Shown piece after piece: positions 1-8,313 of a stretch of DNA of 28,732 bases. Position 1 is the first letter of the stretch; every line of letters starts with the position of its first letter. Position numbers and translations under genes: made by a program. Location: the IMG/VR virus record IMGVR_UViG_3300047498_000107, positions 1-28,732 of that record; one strand, written 5' to 3'. The notes under the pieces were generated by a model, which was not told the DNA's origin, made no database searches, and worked only from the letters and a program-made list of their open reading frames with translations. Source of the stretch: a virus.

Positions 1-255
1 TCATTGCGGGGCTCCTGTGGGGTCGATGCCGGGAGGGGGGGTGAGATGCGCGCGCAGGCCAAAGCCGGCGGAGGTGGCACCCATCAAGGTGCCGACGGCA
101 GCACCATATTCGAGCGGGTCGAATCTGGCGCCGTGAAGCACGACGGAATAGATTTCCAGGGCAAAAAATACCGTCGCCGCGGCCAGCGAGATCAATGCCT
201 GCTCGTCGTACTGGCCGTGCGAATCCCTGAGCAGGCCTTGCAAAAAAGCATTCAT
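1..255 (-). CDS. Putative holin, small two-helix membrane protein
   Basis: An 84-residue protein with two hydrophobic stretches, at about residues 20-42 and 47-70, and a short polar, proline-rich C-terminus. It is the last gene of the lysis block in this window. Its ATG overlaps the stop of the muramidase gene (ATGA), which points to translational coupling. An upstream in-frame start at 393 would add a basic segment lying wholly inside the muramidase gene, so the ATG at 255 is chosen. Position beside an endolysin without a signal peptide, together with size and topology, suggests a holin that releases the enzyme across the inner membrane. I do not recognise a specific holin family. It could be another small phage membrane protein. 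Confidence 0.6.
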   Translation of the reverse strand: MNAFLQGLLRDSHGQYDEQALISLAAATVFFALEIYSVVLHGARFDPLEYGAAVGTLMGATSAGFGLRAHLTPPPGIDPTGAPQ

Positions 256-764
256 GATTCGAGGCTTGCGGCCAGCGCGATGATGCGGCGTGACCAACCC
301 AGGCCGAAATTTGGCCAGCCAGGGAGGCGCGAGGAAAAATCGAGCCGGCGCACCAGCGCCTCTCGCGCCAAAGCGAGCGCGTCCCCCATGCACAGCGCGC
401 CCAGCGTGTCAGGACCTAACACGCCGTCAGCAGGCTTGCCGACAGCGAGTTGCAGCCAGGTGATGGCGCGGCGGGTGCCGGCATTGACCGCGCCGTCGAA
501 AGCGACGCGCGCCAGCGGCAGCGGCAGCGCATCGCCCTCAAGTGCCGCCCAGTAATCGCGACGATATATTTGCTCCGCCACGGCTTCTGTCAGATTTGCG
601 ATATCCAGCGTCGGGTAAGCGGCAGCGCTGATGCCAAAATTCGTGCCGCGCAGTTCGCCCTGGCCGAGTTGACCGCCGGTCCAGTTGCCGGGATCGGCGG
701 CGTTGTTGGTGAATCCACCTTCGGCGCCGACCGTGAAGGCGAAACATGGGGCAAAATTATCCAT
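252..764 (-). CDS. Endolysin, GH108-type N-acetylmuramidase
   Basis: A 170-residue peptidoglycan hydrolase. Near the N-terminus is an EGGF motif (residues 15-18) like the catalytic EGGY motif of glycoside hydrolase family 108, where the Glu is the catalytic acid. DPGNWTGG (24-31) and TNFGIS (41-46) follow, both typical of this family. The C-terminal half (about 105-165) contains GKPADGVLGPDTL, which matches the family's peptidoglycan-binding domain. There is no signal peptide, so export should depend on the neighbouring holin-like protein. It overlaps the upstream coiled-coil gene by 8 bases and the downstream holin-like gene by 4. Role: cleavage of the murein glycan strand at the end of the lytic cycle. 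The family call is firm from the motifs. Confidence 0.9.
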   Translation of the reverse strand: MDNFAPCFAFTVGAEGGFTNNAADPGNWTGGQLGQGELRGTNFGISAAAYPTLDIANLTEAVAEQIYRRDYWAALEGDALPLPLARVAFDGAVNAGTRRAITWLQLAVGKPADGVLGPDTLGALCMGDALALAREALVRRLDFSSRLPGWPNFGLGWSRRIIALAASLES

Positions 765-1083
765 GGAAAAAACTCGCCATCAGGCCGCCGCAAGCAGCCG
801 AAAGAAGGCTGACGATCGTCAGACTGGTGCGCCGCTCGGCGTCGCGCTCGCCGCGGATGCGAGCAAGATCGGCACGCATATTACCCTGGCCTTCGACAAG
901 CTCGTCGACTTTTGTAAAGACCTTGGTGAGGGTTTGATCTTCCTGCAGCAGATAGCGGATGCGCCAGGCTTCCAGCGCATCCGATTTTGCTTCGAGCACG
1001 CCGATATCCTGGCGGACGGCGCTGACATCATTGCGCAACACAGCAATGTCGGCCCGCAGAATTGCGACATAATCTGAATCCAT
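757..1083 (-). CDS. Coiled-coil, C-tail-anchored membrane protein of the lysis block
   Basis: A 108-residue protein. Residues 1-80 are strongly helical and charged, with heptad-like spacing of Ile, Leu and Val (alternating ADIAVLRNDVSAVRQDIGVL-type repeats), so probably a coiled coil. A single hydrophobic segment at about 86-106 ends three residues before the C-terminus. This layout resembles XhlA-type haemolysin accessory proteins, which help holins in other phages. Here the resemblance is in architecture only. It is the first gene of the lysis block and overlaps the muramidase by 8 bases. Upstream lies a palindromic repeat rather than a gene. A spanin-like or baseplate-lysis linker role is an alternative. 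Confidence 0.6.
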   Translation of the reverse strand: MDSDYVAILRADIAVLRNDVSAVRQDIGVLEAKSDALEAWRIRYLLQEDQTLTKVFTKVDELVEGQGNMRADLARIRGERDAERRTSLTIVSLLSAACGGLMASFFHG

Positions 1084-1127
1084 TTGCTATTTCCCGGTAT
1101 GGGTGTGAGTGCTGCCAAAAAAGTGCA

Positions 1128-1258
1128 AGAAGCACTTCTTTTTGTGAACAAAAAGAAGCAAAAAAACTTTGATGTTTTTTGGCCATGGGCTTTGTCGCTG
1201 TTAGCGCCCACATAAATAAAAGTTTTTTGCTTCTTTTTTTCAAAAAAGAAGTGCTTCC
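1128..1258. repeat. Palindromic repeat element, copy A
   Basis: Two imperfect inverted arms of about 40 bp (roughly 1128-1170 and 1219-1258) surround a spacer of about 48 bp. Each arm joins a GAAGCACTTCTTTTT block to an AAGAAGCAAAAAACTTT block. A related element with the same arms but a different spacer lies at 5610-5734. Transcribed from the minus strand, it could fold into a long hairpin between the fibre-esterase gene and the lysis genes. Short frames across it (Lys/Phe/Ser-rich) are not credible genes. It looks like a dispersed host-type repeat rather than phage sequence. Confidence 0.8.
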
Positions 1259-1261
1259 TTA

Positions 1262-3406
1262 CTAACTCGTGGTATCAGACAGCACGATCGGATAGGTTGT
1301 CGCCTGCAGCGGCAGATTTATCGCCCAGGCGGTACCGAGATCATTCGCGATGTTCCAGTTGGCAGGTGCCGGAATGCTGGCGGCGTTATCGGTGACTGCG
1401 TCGCCGCGACCAATTTGCGTGCTGCCATAGGGGTAGAAAAACAGCACTTCGGAAGAGACATTGGTGATCGCTGAAGCAAGGGTGACGGCAACATGCATGG
1501 CATCGATGCGCACCGCCGCGGTGGCTGTGATAATATTCCCTGGAATCGCGACGCTGCCGCCGTCCATCACGGCAAAGCCGGCGCCATTTGCCGCCTGCAA
1601 CGGGACCAGCAGGTCGTTTCCGGAATCATGCGTGATGGTCAGGATGAGGCTGGTGTTGGAACTTCGATAAACATGGGTGATCTGTGGTCCGCCATGCGCG
1701 GGCAGGCCGGTAGTCGGAAGTGCGGTCCCGAAAACGGAATCCGAAAGTCCCAGCGCGATGGCCGCGCGCCCGGCCGCATGCGCGCCGATGCGGCCGTAGC
1801 GGAGCAGATCCGGCTCATCGCGATGTTCCGGATCACCGCCCGTAAACAGGCCGGTAGTTGGATCATAGGAAGAGTTCAGCGGGTTTGAGTCCGCGGTCTG
1901 TGCCGCGAAAATCACGATGTTATTCGTGCTGACGGAAGCCAGGTCGGCGATGGATTCCCGCACCATCTGTACGCCGTCGTTGGTCTCGTATGGGATCGCG
2001 TTCCAGGCCAGCAAAGGGAGGTTTGCCGCGGTGCGGCCAAGCAACGCGCGGGTCAGTGACAGCAGACGGAGCACCGAGGCTTTGTAGAGCGATTTATTCG
2101 CATAGGGCATCGTGCTGTCCTGCTCCGACCAGGGCCAGATCAGGAAGGCGATATCGGCATCGTCGATGCTGGGCACCACGGCAGCGCTGCCGGTCAGATA
2201 GGCGGTCAGTGCGGCGAAATCCGGGCCGCCGCTCCAGGTGGAAGGATCCGAGCCGTCGCCGGGATTGGTGAGGAACGTGCCGTTGGCAGCAGCGGGCGGG
2301 AAGAGCGGCGGCGAAGAATTTGAGATCGGGTGGCCGGCGATGATGGAATAGCGGTTGGGGCTGGAATACGTGCCGGAGAGGGCAGCCAGAAAACTGTAGG
2401 ATGCGGCACCAAGATACCAGGCAACGCCCTGGGCCAGGGCGAGCGGGCCGCCGGCGTTATAGAACCAGGCGGCGTTGGACTGGCCCATGACGAGCAAGTT
2501 GACGCCCTTGCGCGCGCCGAGCTGCCAGCGCGCCTGTGCGGCGATCAGCGTGGCAACGTCGGCGCTGCTCAACGCATGTTCCCACGTCGCGGCCTCGTGA
2601 AACCAGCATTGCGCAGAACCCTGGCTGGTCCCGTCATGCAGAAATAAAATCTGCGCATTGGCGCTGCTGGGCAGCGGATTCGTGACGGCCGACGCGACCT
2701 GCACACCGTCAAGCCAGGCATCGACGCCAATGCCCGGTGTATTGCGCAGCAGAATTGCATGGGTGTGGCGGCGCGTCAGGGCGGTGGACAGCACGGTCTG
2801 ACCGGCGGTGCCGGGGAATAACGTGAGGCTGCTGCCTTCGGCGCTGTCTGCCTGCAGGATGGTAGTCCCGCTCCCGGCGGTGGTGTGGAGCAGCGGGATT
2901 GGATCATCATTGACGTAATACGTGCCCTGGCGGAAATTTGGCCGGGTCCAGACCAGATAGCGGGTCCAGGCGACAGCCGCCCCGAGTTCAAAACCCGGGT
3001 GCGACAGTCCCCAGTCGGGGTCGAGCGTCGGACCATAGCTGACGATGGCGGCATCCGGCGCGCCGACGGCTCCAAGATAGCCGTTGATGCGCGGAACGGC
3101 GATCGTCGCGGCCGGGGTCGTATCGAAACTAACGTGCCAGGGAACCAGATTTTGCTGAGCGTCGGATTTGTCGACAACAGCTCCGACGACTTCATTGCTG
3201 CCGGCAAGCGGGAGCCCAGCGACGCCGACGAGACTGCCGAGCAGCCCAGCATCCCACCAACCGGAAAGGCCGGAAATGGCGGATGGATAGGGCCCGGTAA
3301 AAAGCCCTGCTGGCGGCGTGCTGCCGGCAGGCAGGGCTGCGATCAGAGCGCGTTTTCCCAGTCCTACTGCGAGCGGCGAGGCCGGCGCATTGCACAGAAA
3401 CGTCAT
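1262..3406 (-). CDS. Tail fibre/receptor-modifying protein with LamG-like and SGNH esterase domains
   Basis: A 714-residue protein, the last of the receptor-binding genes. Residues about 40-295 look like a concanavalin/LamG-type beta-sandwich: it opens with SGWWDAG and ends with a 'WEHALSSADVATLIA'-type strand pattern seen in such domains. Residues about 300-555 carry the blocks of SGNH/sialate-O-acetylesterase hydrolases: MGQSN at 307-311 with the catalytic Ser, WPWSEQDS at 424-431 in the WxQGExD position, and DPEH at 525-528 as the likely Asp/His pair. The C-terminal 150 residues are beta-rich and unassigned. Inferred role: removal of O-acetyl groups from surface polysaccharide during adsorption. 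It starts 3 bases after the upstream fibre gene and is followed by a palindromic repeat. Domain calls rest on motifs only. Confidence 0.75.
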   Translation of the reverse strand: MTFLCNAPASPLAVGLGKRALIAALPAGSTPPAGLFTGPYPSAISGLSGWWDAGLLGSLVGVAGLPLAGSNEVVGAVVDKSDAQQNLVPWHVSFDTTPAATIAVPRINGYLGAVGAPDAAIVSYGPTLDPDWGLSHPGFELGAAVAWTRYLVWTRPNFRQGTYYVNDDPIPLLHTTAGSGTTILQADSAEGSSLTLFPGTAGQTVLSTALTRRHTHAILLRNTPGIGVDAWLDGVQVASAVTNPLPSSANAQILFLHDGTSQGSAQCWFHEAATWEHALSSADVATLIAAQARWQLGARKGVNLLVMGQSNAAWFYNAGGPLALAQGVAWYLGAASYSFLAALSGTYSSPNRYSIIAGHPISNSSPPLFPPAAANGTFLTNPGDGSDPSTWSGGPDFAALTAYLTGSAAVVPSIDDADIAFLIWPWSEQDSTMPYANKSLYKASVLRLLSLTRALLGRTAANLPLLAWNAIPYETNDGVQMVRESIADLASVSTNNIVIFAAQTADSNPLNSSYDPTTGLFTGGDPEHRDEPDLLRYGRIGAHAAGRAAIALGLSDSVFGTALPTTGLPAHGGPQITHVYRSSNTSLILTITHDSGNDLLVPLQAANGAGFAVMDGGSVAIPGNIITATAAVRIDAMHVAVTLASAITNVSSEVLFFYPYGSTQIGRGDAVTDNAASIPAPANWNIANDLGTAWAINLPLQATTYPIVLSDTTS

Positions 3407-3409
3407 GTG

Positions 3410-5566
3410 TCAGGTCACGGTCACAGTAAAACTACTGACCGCGGGACTGCCGCCGGCCGTGGTATCGACCCATATGTAATAATTACCGGCAGCAGCCGGC
3501 GTGTTGCTGTAGACCCCCCAGAGCCCGTTGAAATCGAAGACCGTTGCTGCGGTCCAGCCAGCCGTCGGCAGCACAGTGTTGGAGAGCGAAAGAGCGACCT
3601 GGGTCGCGATGTTTTGTGGCGGCGTCAATGTGCCGTTGAGCGAAATAGTGCTGACGCCATGCACGTAAGTGCCACCCGGATTATTGATCCCATAGACCAG
3701 CGAAGCGCCGGCCGCGACGGTGATGGCGGCCGATACCGCAGCCAGACCGGTCGCGGCATCCTGCGCCCAGACGTAATAGGTGCCGGCTGCGGCGGGCGTC
3801 AGCGTGGCGCTGATGGCGCCCGAGGTGTTGGTTGCGGCGGTCCAGCCGGTGGTGGGTGCGGCGGTGTTTTGCGTCGCAAGTTGCACGTTGACCGCGTCGG
3901 CGGCCGGGACGACTGTGCCGGCCGCGGCCAGAGCCGTACCGGCAGTGCCGGTGGTTGGCGCGCTGATGGTTAATGAGGCGGCAACCACGCTGATCGCTGA
4001 AGATACAACGTTGATCGAAGTCGCGCCGGTCTGCTCGGCCCAGACGTAATATACACCGACGGTGGCGGGCGTTAGCGTCACCGTCCAGCTGCCGGCGCTG
4101 ACGGTGGCAGCGACCCAGGCGGTGGGGGCGACCGTCGCGCTGCTCGAAAGGCCAGCCTGCACCGCATTGCTCGCAGGCGAGACCGTGCCCGACACCACGA
4201 CCGGCGTGCTGACGGTCGAAATCGTTGGTAACGTGCCGAGTCCGATCGTCGGCGCCGTAACGGTAAAACTATTGGAGGTTCCTAGGACCGCGATGTTCGC
4301 ATGGTCGCGCACGCGGATCGAATAAGTGCCGGGCGCGAGGGCGGCGGCGGTAAAACTATACGCGTTGGCGGTGATGACCGGGCTGGGTGCGGCGACCCAG
4401 GTCGTGCCGCCGTTGCTGGAATAGTCCAGCGCCGTCGGCGCGTCGTTAAAAATACCGCCAGTGACAGTAAAAGCAGTGTTTTCCGCGGGTGCCAAAATCG
4501 AGCCGACGGTCAGCGTGGGGGCATTCGGGATGATGCCGCTCCACCAGATCAGAGAGCCGCCGGAATAGCTGAGGCCCAGCAGACTGGTGGAAGCGCCCGG
4601 CGGCAACATGGAACTGCCGGAACCGGAGGTGATTCCGGTGCCCATGGTGATCGAGCCGGCCGCGAGATTAATCAGTGTGCAGGAAAATCCTGGGCCCATG
4701 TTGGAGAAATTCGCGGTCAGCGTGATCGCAGAACTGGCCACCAGGATGCGGCCGTTATGCTCGGTGGAATCCAGCACGGTATTGCTGGTGAGTTCGACCA
4801 CGCCATTTTGCACGGTCGGCAGCTTGTTCTGTACGTAGGTCCAGATGGCGCCAAAGCTCTGGTTGCTGAGGCTGCTGCCGCCCTGCGCCACCGGCAATTC
4901 GTCGCTGTCGGAGGCCGGGCCGGCGGCGGGCAGCTCGTCGATGGTCTGGCCACCGAGAAACTGACCATAGGGCATCCAGGCCAGCGCGCCGTTCTGCCAT
5001 AACGCAACATAATCCGAGGCACCGACCGAGCTCGCGGAGTTGCCGGCTTCGGGGCCGCTCAGACCGGTGCCAGTTGGGCCTGCAGCACCGGCGGGACCGG
5101 GCGGCCCGGTCGGGCCTGCGACGCCCGCAGGCCCGACCGGATCCGCGATGGCTGAAAGAGTGACCGAGACGACGCCATTGTCGTCGATCGCAACACCGTT
5201 GCCGGCGGAAAACAGGCCGCGCATTGCAGCAAGCGGCAGCAGACCCGGCGCGCCCGACGCGCTGATGACGATATCGTCACTGAGCGACATGGCGCTCTGA
5301 ATCGGGAATCCCGCATGGTCCGCGCCGGTTGCCGCGAGCGCGCCGGCGGCAACCGCGAGGCCCAGGCCGACCGTAATGCTTTCGGGGGATCCGGCGCCGG
5401 CGCTGATGCGGCCCAGCAGTTCGCCGGTCGGGACGGTGATGAGCGGCTGGGTAGCGGCGGTCACCTGGCTTACCGTGGCGGCATACAGCACACCTGCCTG
5501 CGAAAGCGGCAGCAGATCGCCGGCGCCGACCGAGGTGGCCGGCGGCAGTTGGGCAACCGTTGTCAT
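3410..5566 (-). CDS. Tail fibre with collagen-like segment and Ig-like repeats
   Basis: A 718-residue low-charge, Ala/Thr/Gly-rich protein. The N-terminus has a QLPPATSV...LLPLSQAG motif that also opens the neighbouring spike, so it is probably the particle-attachment module. A short collagen-like run of GXY triplets occupies about 145-168. A second attachment-type motif (DELPAAGPASDSDELPVAQG) is at 211-229. From about 347 to the end come four tandem Ig-like repeats of roughly 90 residues, each with a conserved aromatic strand such as YYVWA (506-510, 597-601) and a closing TV strand. Likely a trimeric adhesin fibre. It lies between the palindromic repeat at 5610-5734 and the esterase fibre. 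The receptor is unknown. Confidence 0.75.
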   Translation of the reverse strand: MTTVAQLPPATSVGAGDLLPLSQAGVLYAATVSQVTAATQPLITVPTGELLGRISAGAGSPESITVGLGLAVAAGALAATGADHAGFPIQSAMSLSDDIVISASGAPGLLPLAAMRGLFSAGNGVAIDDNGVVSVTLSAIADPVGPAGVAGPTGPPGPAGAAGPTGTGLSGPEAGNSASSVGASDYVALWQNGALAWMPYGQFLGGQTIDELPAAGPASDSDELPVAQGGSSLSNQSFGAIWTYVQNKLPTVQNGVVELTSNTVLDSTEHNGRILVASSAITLTANFSNMGPGFSCTLINLAAGSITMGTGITSGSGSSMLPPGASTSLLGLSYSGGSLIWWSGIIPNAPTLTVGSILAPAENTAFTVTGGIFNDAPTALDYSSNGGTTWVAAPSPVITANAYSFTAAALAPGTYSIRVRDHANIAVLGTSNSFTVTAPTIGLGTLPTISTVSTPVVVSGTVSPASNAVQAGLSSSATVAPTAWVAATVSAGSWTVTLTPATVGVYYVWAEQTGATSINVVSSAISVVAASLTISAPTTGTAGTALAAAGTVVPAADAVNVQLATQNTAAPTTGWTAATNTSGAISATLTPAAAGTYYVWAQDAATGLAAVSAAITVAAGASLVYGINNPGGTYVHGVSTISLNGTLTPPQNIATQVALSLSNTVLPTAGWTAATVFDFNGLWGVYSNTPAAAGNYYIWVDTTAGGSPAVSSFTVTVT

Positions 5567-5609
5567 GAGCAGACACTTTCATTGATATTTGAGAGAAAGT
5601 TCAAAGGCA

Positions 5610-5734
5610 GCAAGCACTTCTTTTTTGAAAAATAAGAAGCAAAAAACTTTGATTCCTGCTGCGGCGCGGACAACGCCCGTGGCCCAGATTCAAAAAAGTT
5701 TTTTGGTTCTCTTTTTCAAAAAAGAACGGCTTCC
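5610..5734. repeat. Palindromic repeat element, copy B
   Basis: Same architecture as the element at 1128-1258: inverted arms at about 5610-5650 and 5692-5734 around a spacer of about 41 bp. The left arms of both copies share AGCACTTCTTTTT and CAAAAAACTTTGAT, which puts them in the same orientation. The spacers differ. It fills the gap between the beta-helix spike gene and the collagen/Ig fibre gene. In minus-strand mRNA it would form a hairpin with U-rich stretches and might attenuate transcription into the downstream fibre genes. Confidence 0.8.
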
Positions 5735-5739
5735 TTTGC

Positions 5740-8301
5740 TTAAGCCACGGCAACCCAGTTCGCCGCCCCGGTACCAGCCTGCTTGACCCAGAACGTGCTA
5801 CCGACGCCACCGTTTAGATTACGAAAGGTCGAGCCCGCAGGTGCAGAAACGACATTCAACGGGGTGCCCCGCCCGATCAATTCAACCGCGCCGGTTGACT
5901 CCGCGTCCGAGAGGATCCGCACCATGCCGGTGCCGGCAGGGTGCAGCGCAAGGTCGCCAGATTGTGTACGCAAAGTGAGGCTGCCGTCGCCGTTAGGCGA
6001 GACATAATCGCTTTGTGAAAATCTTGCCGCGCGCCAGCCGCCGGCGTTACCAACCCAGTCGATGCTGGCACCGGCCGGGATGGTGATCGGCGCGCCGGTC
6101 CAGTTGCTCTGTGCCGGTGCCGCACCAGCCGTGGCAAAAACCGTGCTGGCGAGACAATCGATTGTCAGTTTCCGATTTTGCCAGACCGGCAGGCCCACCT
6201 GCGCTGTTGCTGTGGCGCCGCTGCCATTACCCGAAATCGTCACAGTGGTGCCGGCGCTGTAGCCCGAACCAAAACCGCTCATCTGGATACCTATAACGCT
6301 GCCGGCCGAAATCAAAGCTGTTGCCGACGCACCGGTTCCGGTACCGGAAAAACTCACGCTCGCCGTTGTGTAGCCGATGCCCCCGCTGACGATTTTTGCA
6401 AAGGTCACGGTGCCGGCGGCATTGCTTGCCTGCGAGGTGATGATGCTGGTGATCGGTGCGGTGGTCTGGCTGATGCTGACCGTGTCGGCGAGGTCCGGCA
6501 CAGTCAGCGTATAGACGCCGCCGACCAAAGCCGGATTGACCGCCCAGCAACTGGAAAAATTCAGCAGATTACCGCGCAGGGTCAGCGTGTCGGTGTAGGC
6601 CGAAATCGCGCTCGGCAGATTGGCGCCGGGATTGCCAAGGATGATGTTATCGGCGACCAGAATGTTTTGTGCCGCATCGCGGATCAGTATGGCAATCACA
6701 TAACCGCTGAACGTGATCCAGTTGCCGACGATCGAAAGATCCTTGCAGGGCAAACCGAAATTATCGCCGCCGCCATCGCCCTCGACATTCTGCACAGCCA
6801 GGCCGACGGCAGTGGAATCCTGAATGAAGTTGCTGCGCGCCGTGCAATACTGGCCGCCGCCAATGTTCAGGCCGATATACGCGCCGTTGATGTAGTTGCT
6901 GTCGACCTCGGTATAGATCGAGCCGCCGCAATCGATGCCGAAGGCCGAGGCGCCGGATACCATATTGCCGCTGACTTTGCAGTAGCCGGTATCGCATAGA
7001 ATACCGGCACCTCCGGCCGCGATGGAACTGTTATTGGTGCAAAGATTACCTGAGACGAGAATATTGCGGCCGGAGATGTAGACACCGTATTCACGGTTGG
7101 TGTAGCAATTATTTCCGGCGATCACGGCACCAAGAACATCTGGATTTGCGTTGCCGTAGGTAAAAGGCGTCACCTGGATATTGGTCGCGTTAAAATTGCC
7201 GACGATGATACCGCAGTTATTGTTCCAGCAGGTATTGCCAAGCACCTGCAGCGCGCGAATTTTTAAGGTAAATGTCGGGTCGAGGCTATCGACATGAATG
7301 CCGTCGGTACCGTTGTCATGAGCGCGACAATTGGTGATGCTGAGCGCATCGACCGCGATCGCATAGAACCCATGCGCAGCGTTGGCGGTGAATTCGCAAT
7401 GGTCGATATTGTGCTGGGTGATGACGGGGTCGCTAGAGATATAGGTGAGGCCGCAACCGTAATTGGCATTTTTGGCATTGCGGAACAGGCATTTTGTGAC
7501 AAGAGATTTGGTGCAGCTGGCCTGAATCAGCACGGCAAAATTATTGCTGGTGATGGCGGCGTTGGCATCGAAGATAATACCATCCATGAACAGACTGGCT
7601 GCGGCGATGCTGATCCAGGCGGCGGTCACGGAGGTGCCTATTTTCGACTGTGCCGAACGAAGCAATATCGTCTGCCCGGGCACGCCCAGCAGCGTGCAGG
7701 TGGCGCCGATAATGTCGCATTCGCCGGCGATGGCGTAGGTTTTGGCACCCAGCCGCACCGGTGCGCCGCTGGCAATGGCAGCGAGCAATGCAGCACTGTC
7801 ATCGGTGACACCATTGCCGACGGCGCCAAAATCCTCGATCGAAACCGCATTGGCGGAGATTGCCGCGAGGGTGCGCGCCGTGGTGGCACCGGCCGCCGTA
7901 GCGGTGAGCGCACCGCCAGGCAGCCCTGTCACATTGCCCATCGCGCCCAGAAAATTCGCGTAGGACACGCCGACATTTGCACCCGCCTGCCCCAGCGCCA
8001 CGACGTCGCTGGGCCCCGGCTGTACGCCGGTGGCGAGGGACGATACCAAGAAAGGTGCCGCGGTGGCAGCAAGCGTGCTGCCGGTCAGCGCAAGATTGGC
8101 ACCGATGGTGATCGGCACCGGGGCGGCGGTGCCGGGACCCACATTTCCCAGGACGGTATTCTGTGGCAGCGCCAGCGCGGTCTGCACGCCGGCCAGCAAC
8201 TGTGCACGAGTCGCCGCAAGCGTCGCGCCGTTCTGGAAAATCGGCAGCTCGTCAGTGTCGGAGACCGAAGTGGCGGCAGGCAATTGTCCAATTGTGGGCA
8301 T
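5740..8301 (-). CDS. Tail spike with pectate-lyase-like beta-helix
   Basis: An 853-residue protein. Residues 1-25 carry the attachment motif QLPAATSVSDTDELPIFQNG, and SDVVALGQAG...YANFLG at 98-119 matches a segment of the downstream fibre. At 155-170, IEDFGAVGNGVTDDSA is the hallmark entry of pectate-lyase-superfamily beta-helices. Up to about residue 600 there are many Asn/Gly-rich rungs (repeated N.c..N...GI). Residues about 640-710 hold GSGYSAGTTVTISGNGSGATATA-like repeats. The C-terminus has STFWVKQAGTG...NWVAVA, a common spike-end motif. Likely a trimeric spike that binds and possibly depolymerises surface polysaccharide. No catalytic residues can be assigned by eye. The next gene downstream is separated by a palindromic repeat. 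Confidence 0.88.
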   Translation of the reverse strand: MPTIGQLPAATSVSDTDELPIFQNGATLAATRAQLLAGVQTALALPQNTVLGNVGPGTAAPVPITIGANLALTGSTLAATAAPFLVSSLATGVQPGPSDVVALGQAGANVGVSYANFLGAMGNVTGLPGGALTATAAGATTARTLAAISANAVSIEDFGAVGNGVTDDSAALLAAIASGAPVRLGAKTYAIAGECDIIGATCTLLGVPGQTILLRSAQSKIGTSVTAAWISIAAASLFMDGIIFDANAAITSNNFAVLIQASCTKSLVTKCLFRNAKNANYGCGLTYISSDPVITQHNIDHCEFTANAAHGFYAIAVDALSITNCRAHDNGTDGIHVDSLDPTFTLKIRALQVLGNTCWNNNCGIIVGNFNATNIQVTPFTYGNANPDVLGAVIAGNNCYTNREYGVYISGRNILVSGNLCTNNSSIAAGGAGILCDTGYCKVSGNMVSGASAFGIDCGGSIYTEVDSNYINGAYIGLNIGGGQYCTARSNFIQDSTAVGLAVQNVEGDGGGDNFGLPCKDLSIVGNWITFSGYVIAILIRDAAQNILVADNIILGNPGANLPSAISAYTDTLTLRGNLLNFSSCWAVNPALVGGVYTLTVPDLADTVSISQTTAPITSIITSQASNAAGTVTFAKIVSGGIGYTTASVSFSGTGTGASATALISAGSVIGIQMSGFGSGYSAGTTVTISGNGSGATATAQVGLPVWQNRKLTIDCLASTVFATAGAAPAQSNWTGAPITIPAGASIDWVGNAGGWRAARFSQSDYVSPNGDGSLTLRTQSGDLALHPAGTGMVRILSDAESTGAVELIGRGTPLNVVSAPAGSTFRNLNGGVGSTFWVKQAGTGAANWVAVA

Positions 8302-8313
8302 CGGGCAAAACCC

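Noticed and set aside
1028-1243. Short Lys/Phe/Ser-rich frames inside the palindromic repeats (also 5601-5810)
   Set aside because: They arise from A/T tracts of the inverted repeat arms; similar spurious frames are expected wherever such a repeat occurs.
2885-3973. Long plus-strand open frame (362 codons) across two fibre genes
   Set aside because: It lies antisense to two strong minus-strand genes, is Arg/Gly-rich as expected from a shadow of GC-rich coding sequence, and has no recognisable motif or ribosome-binding site.
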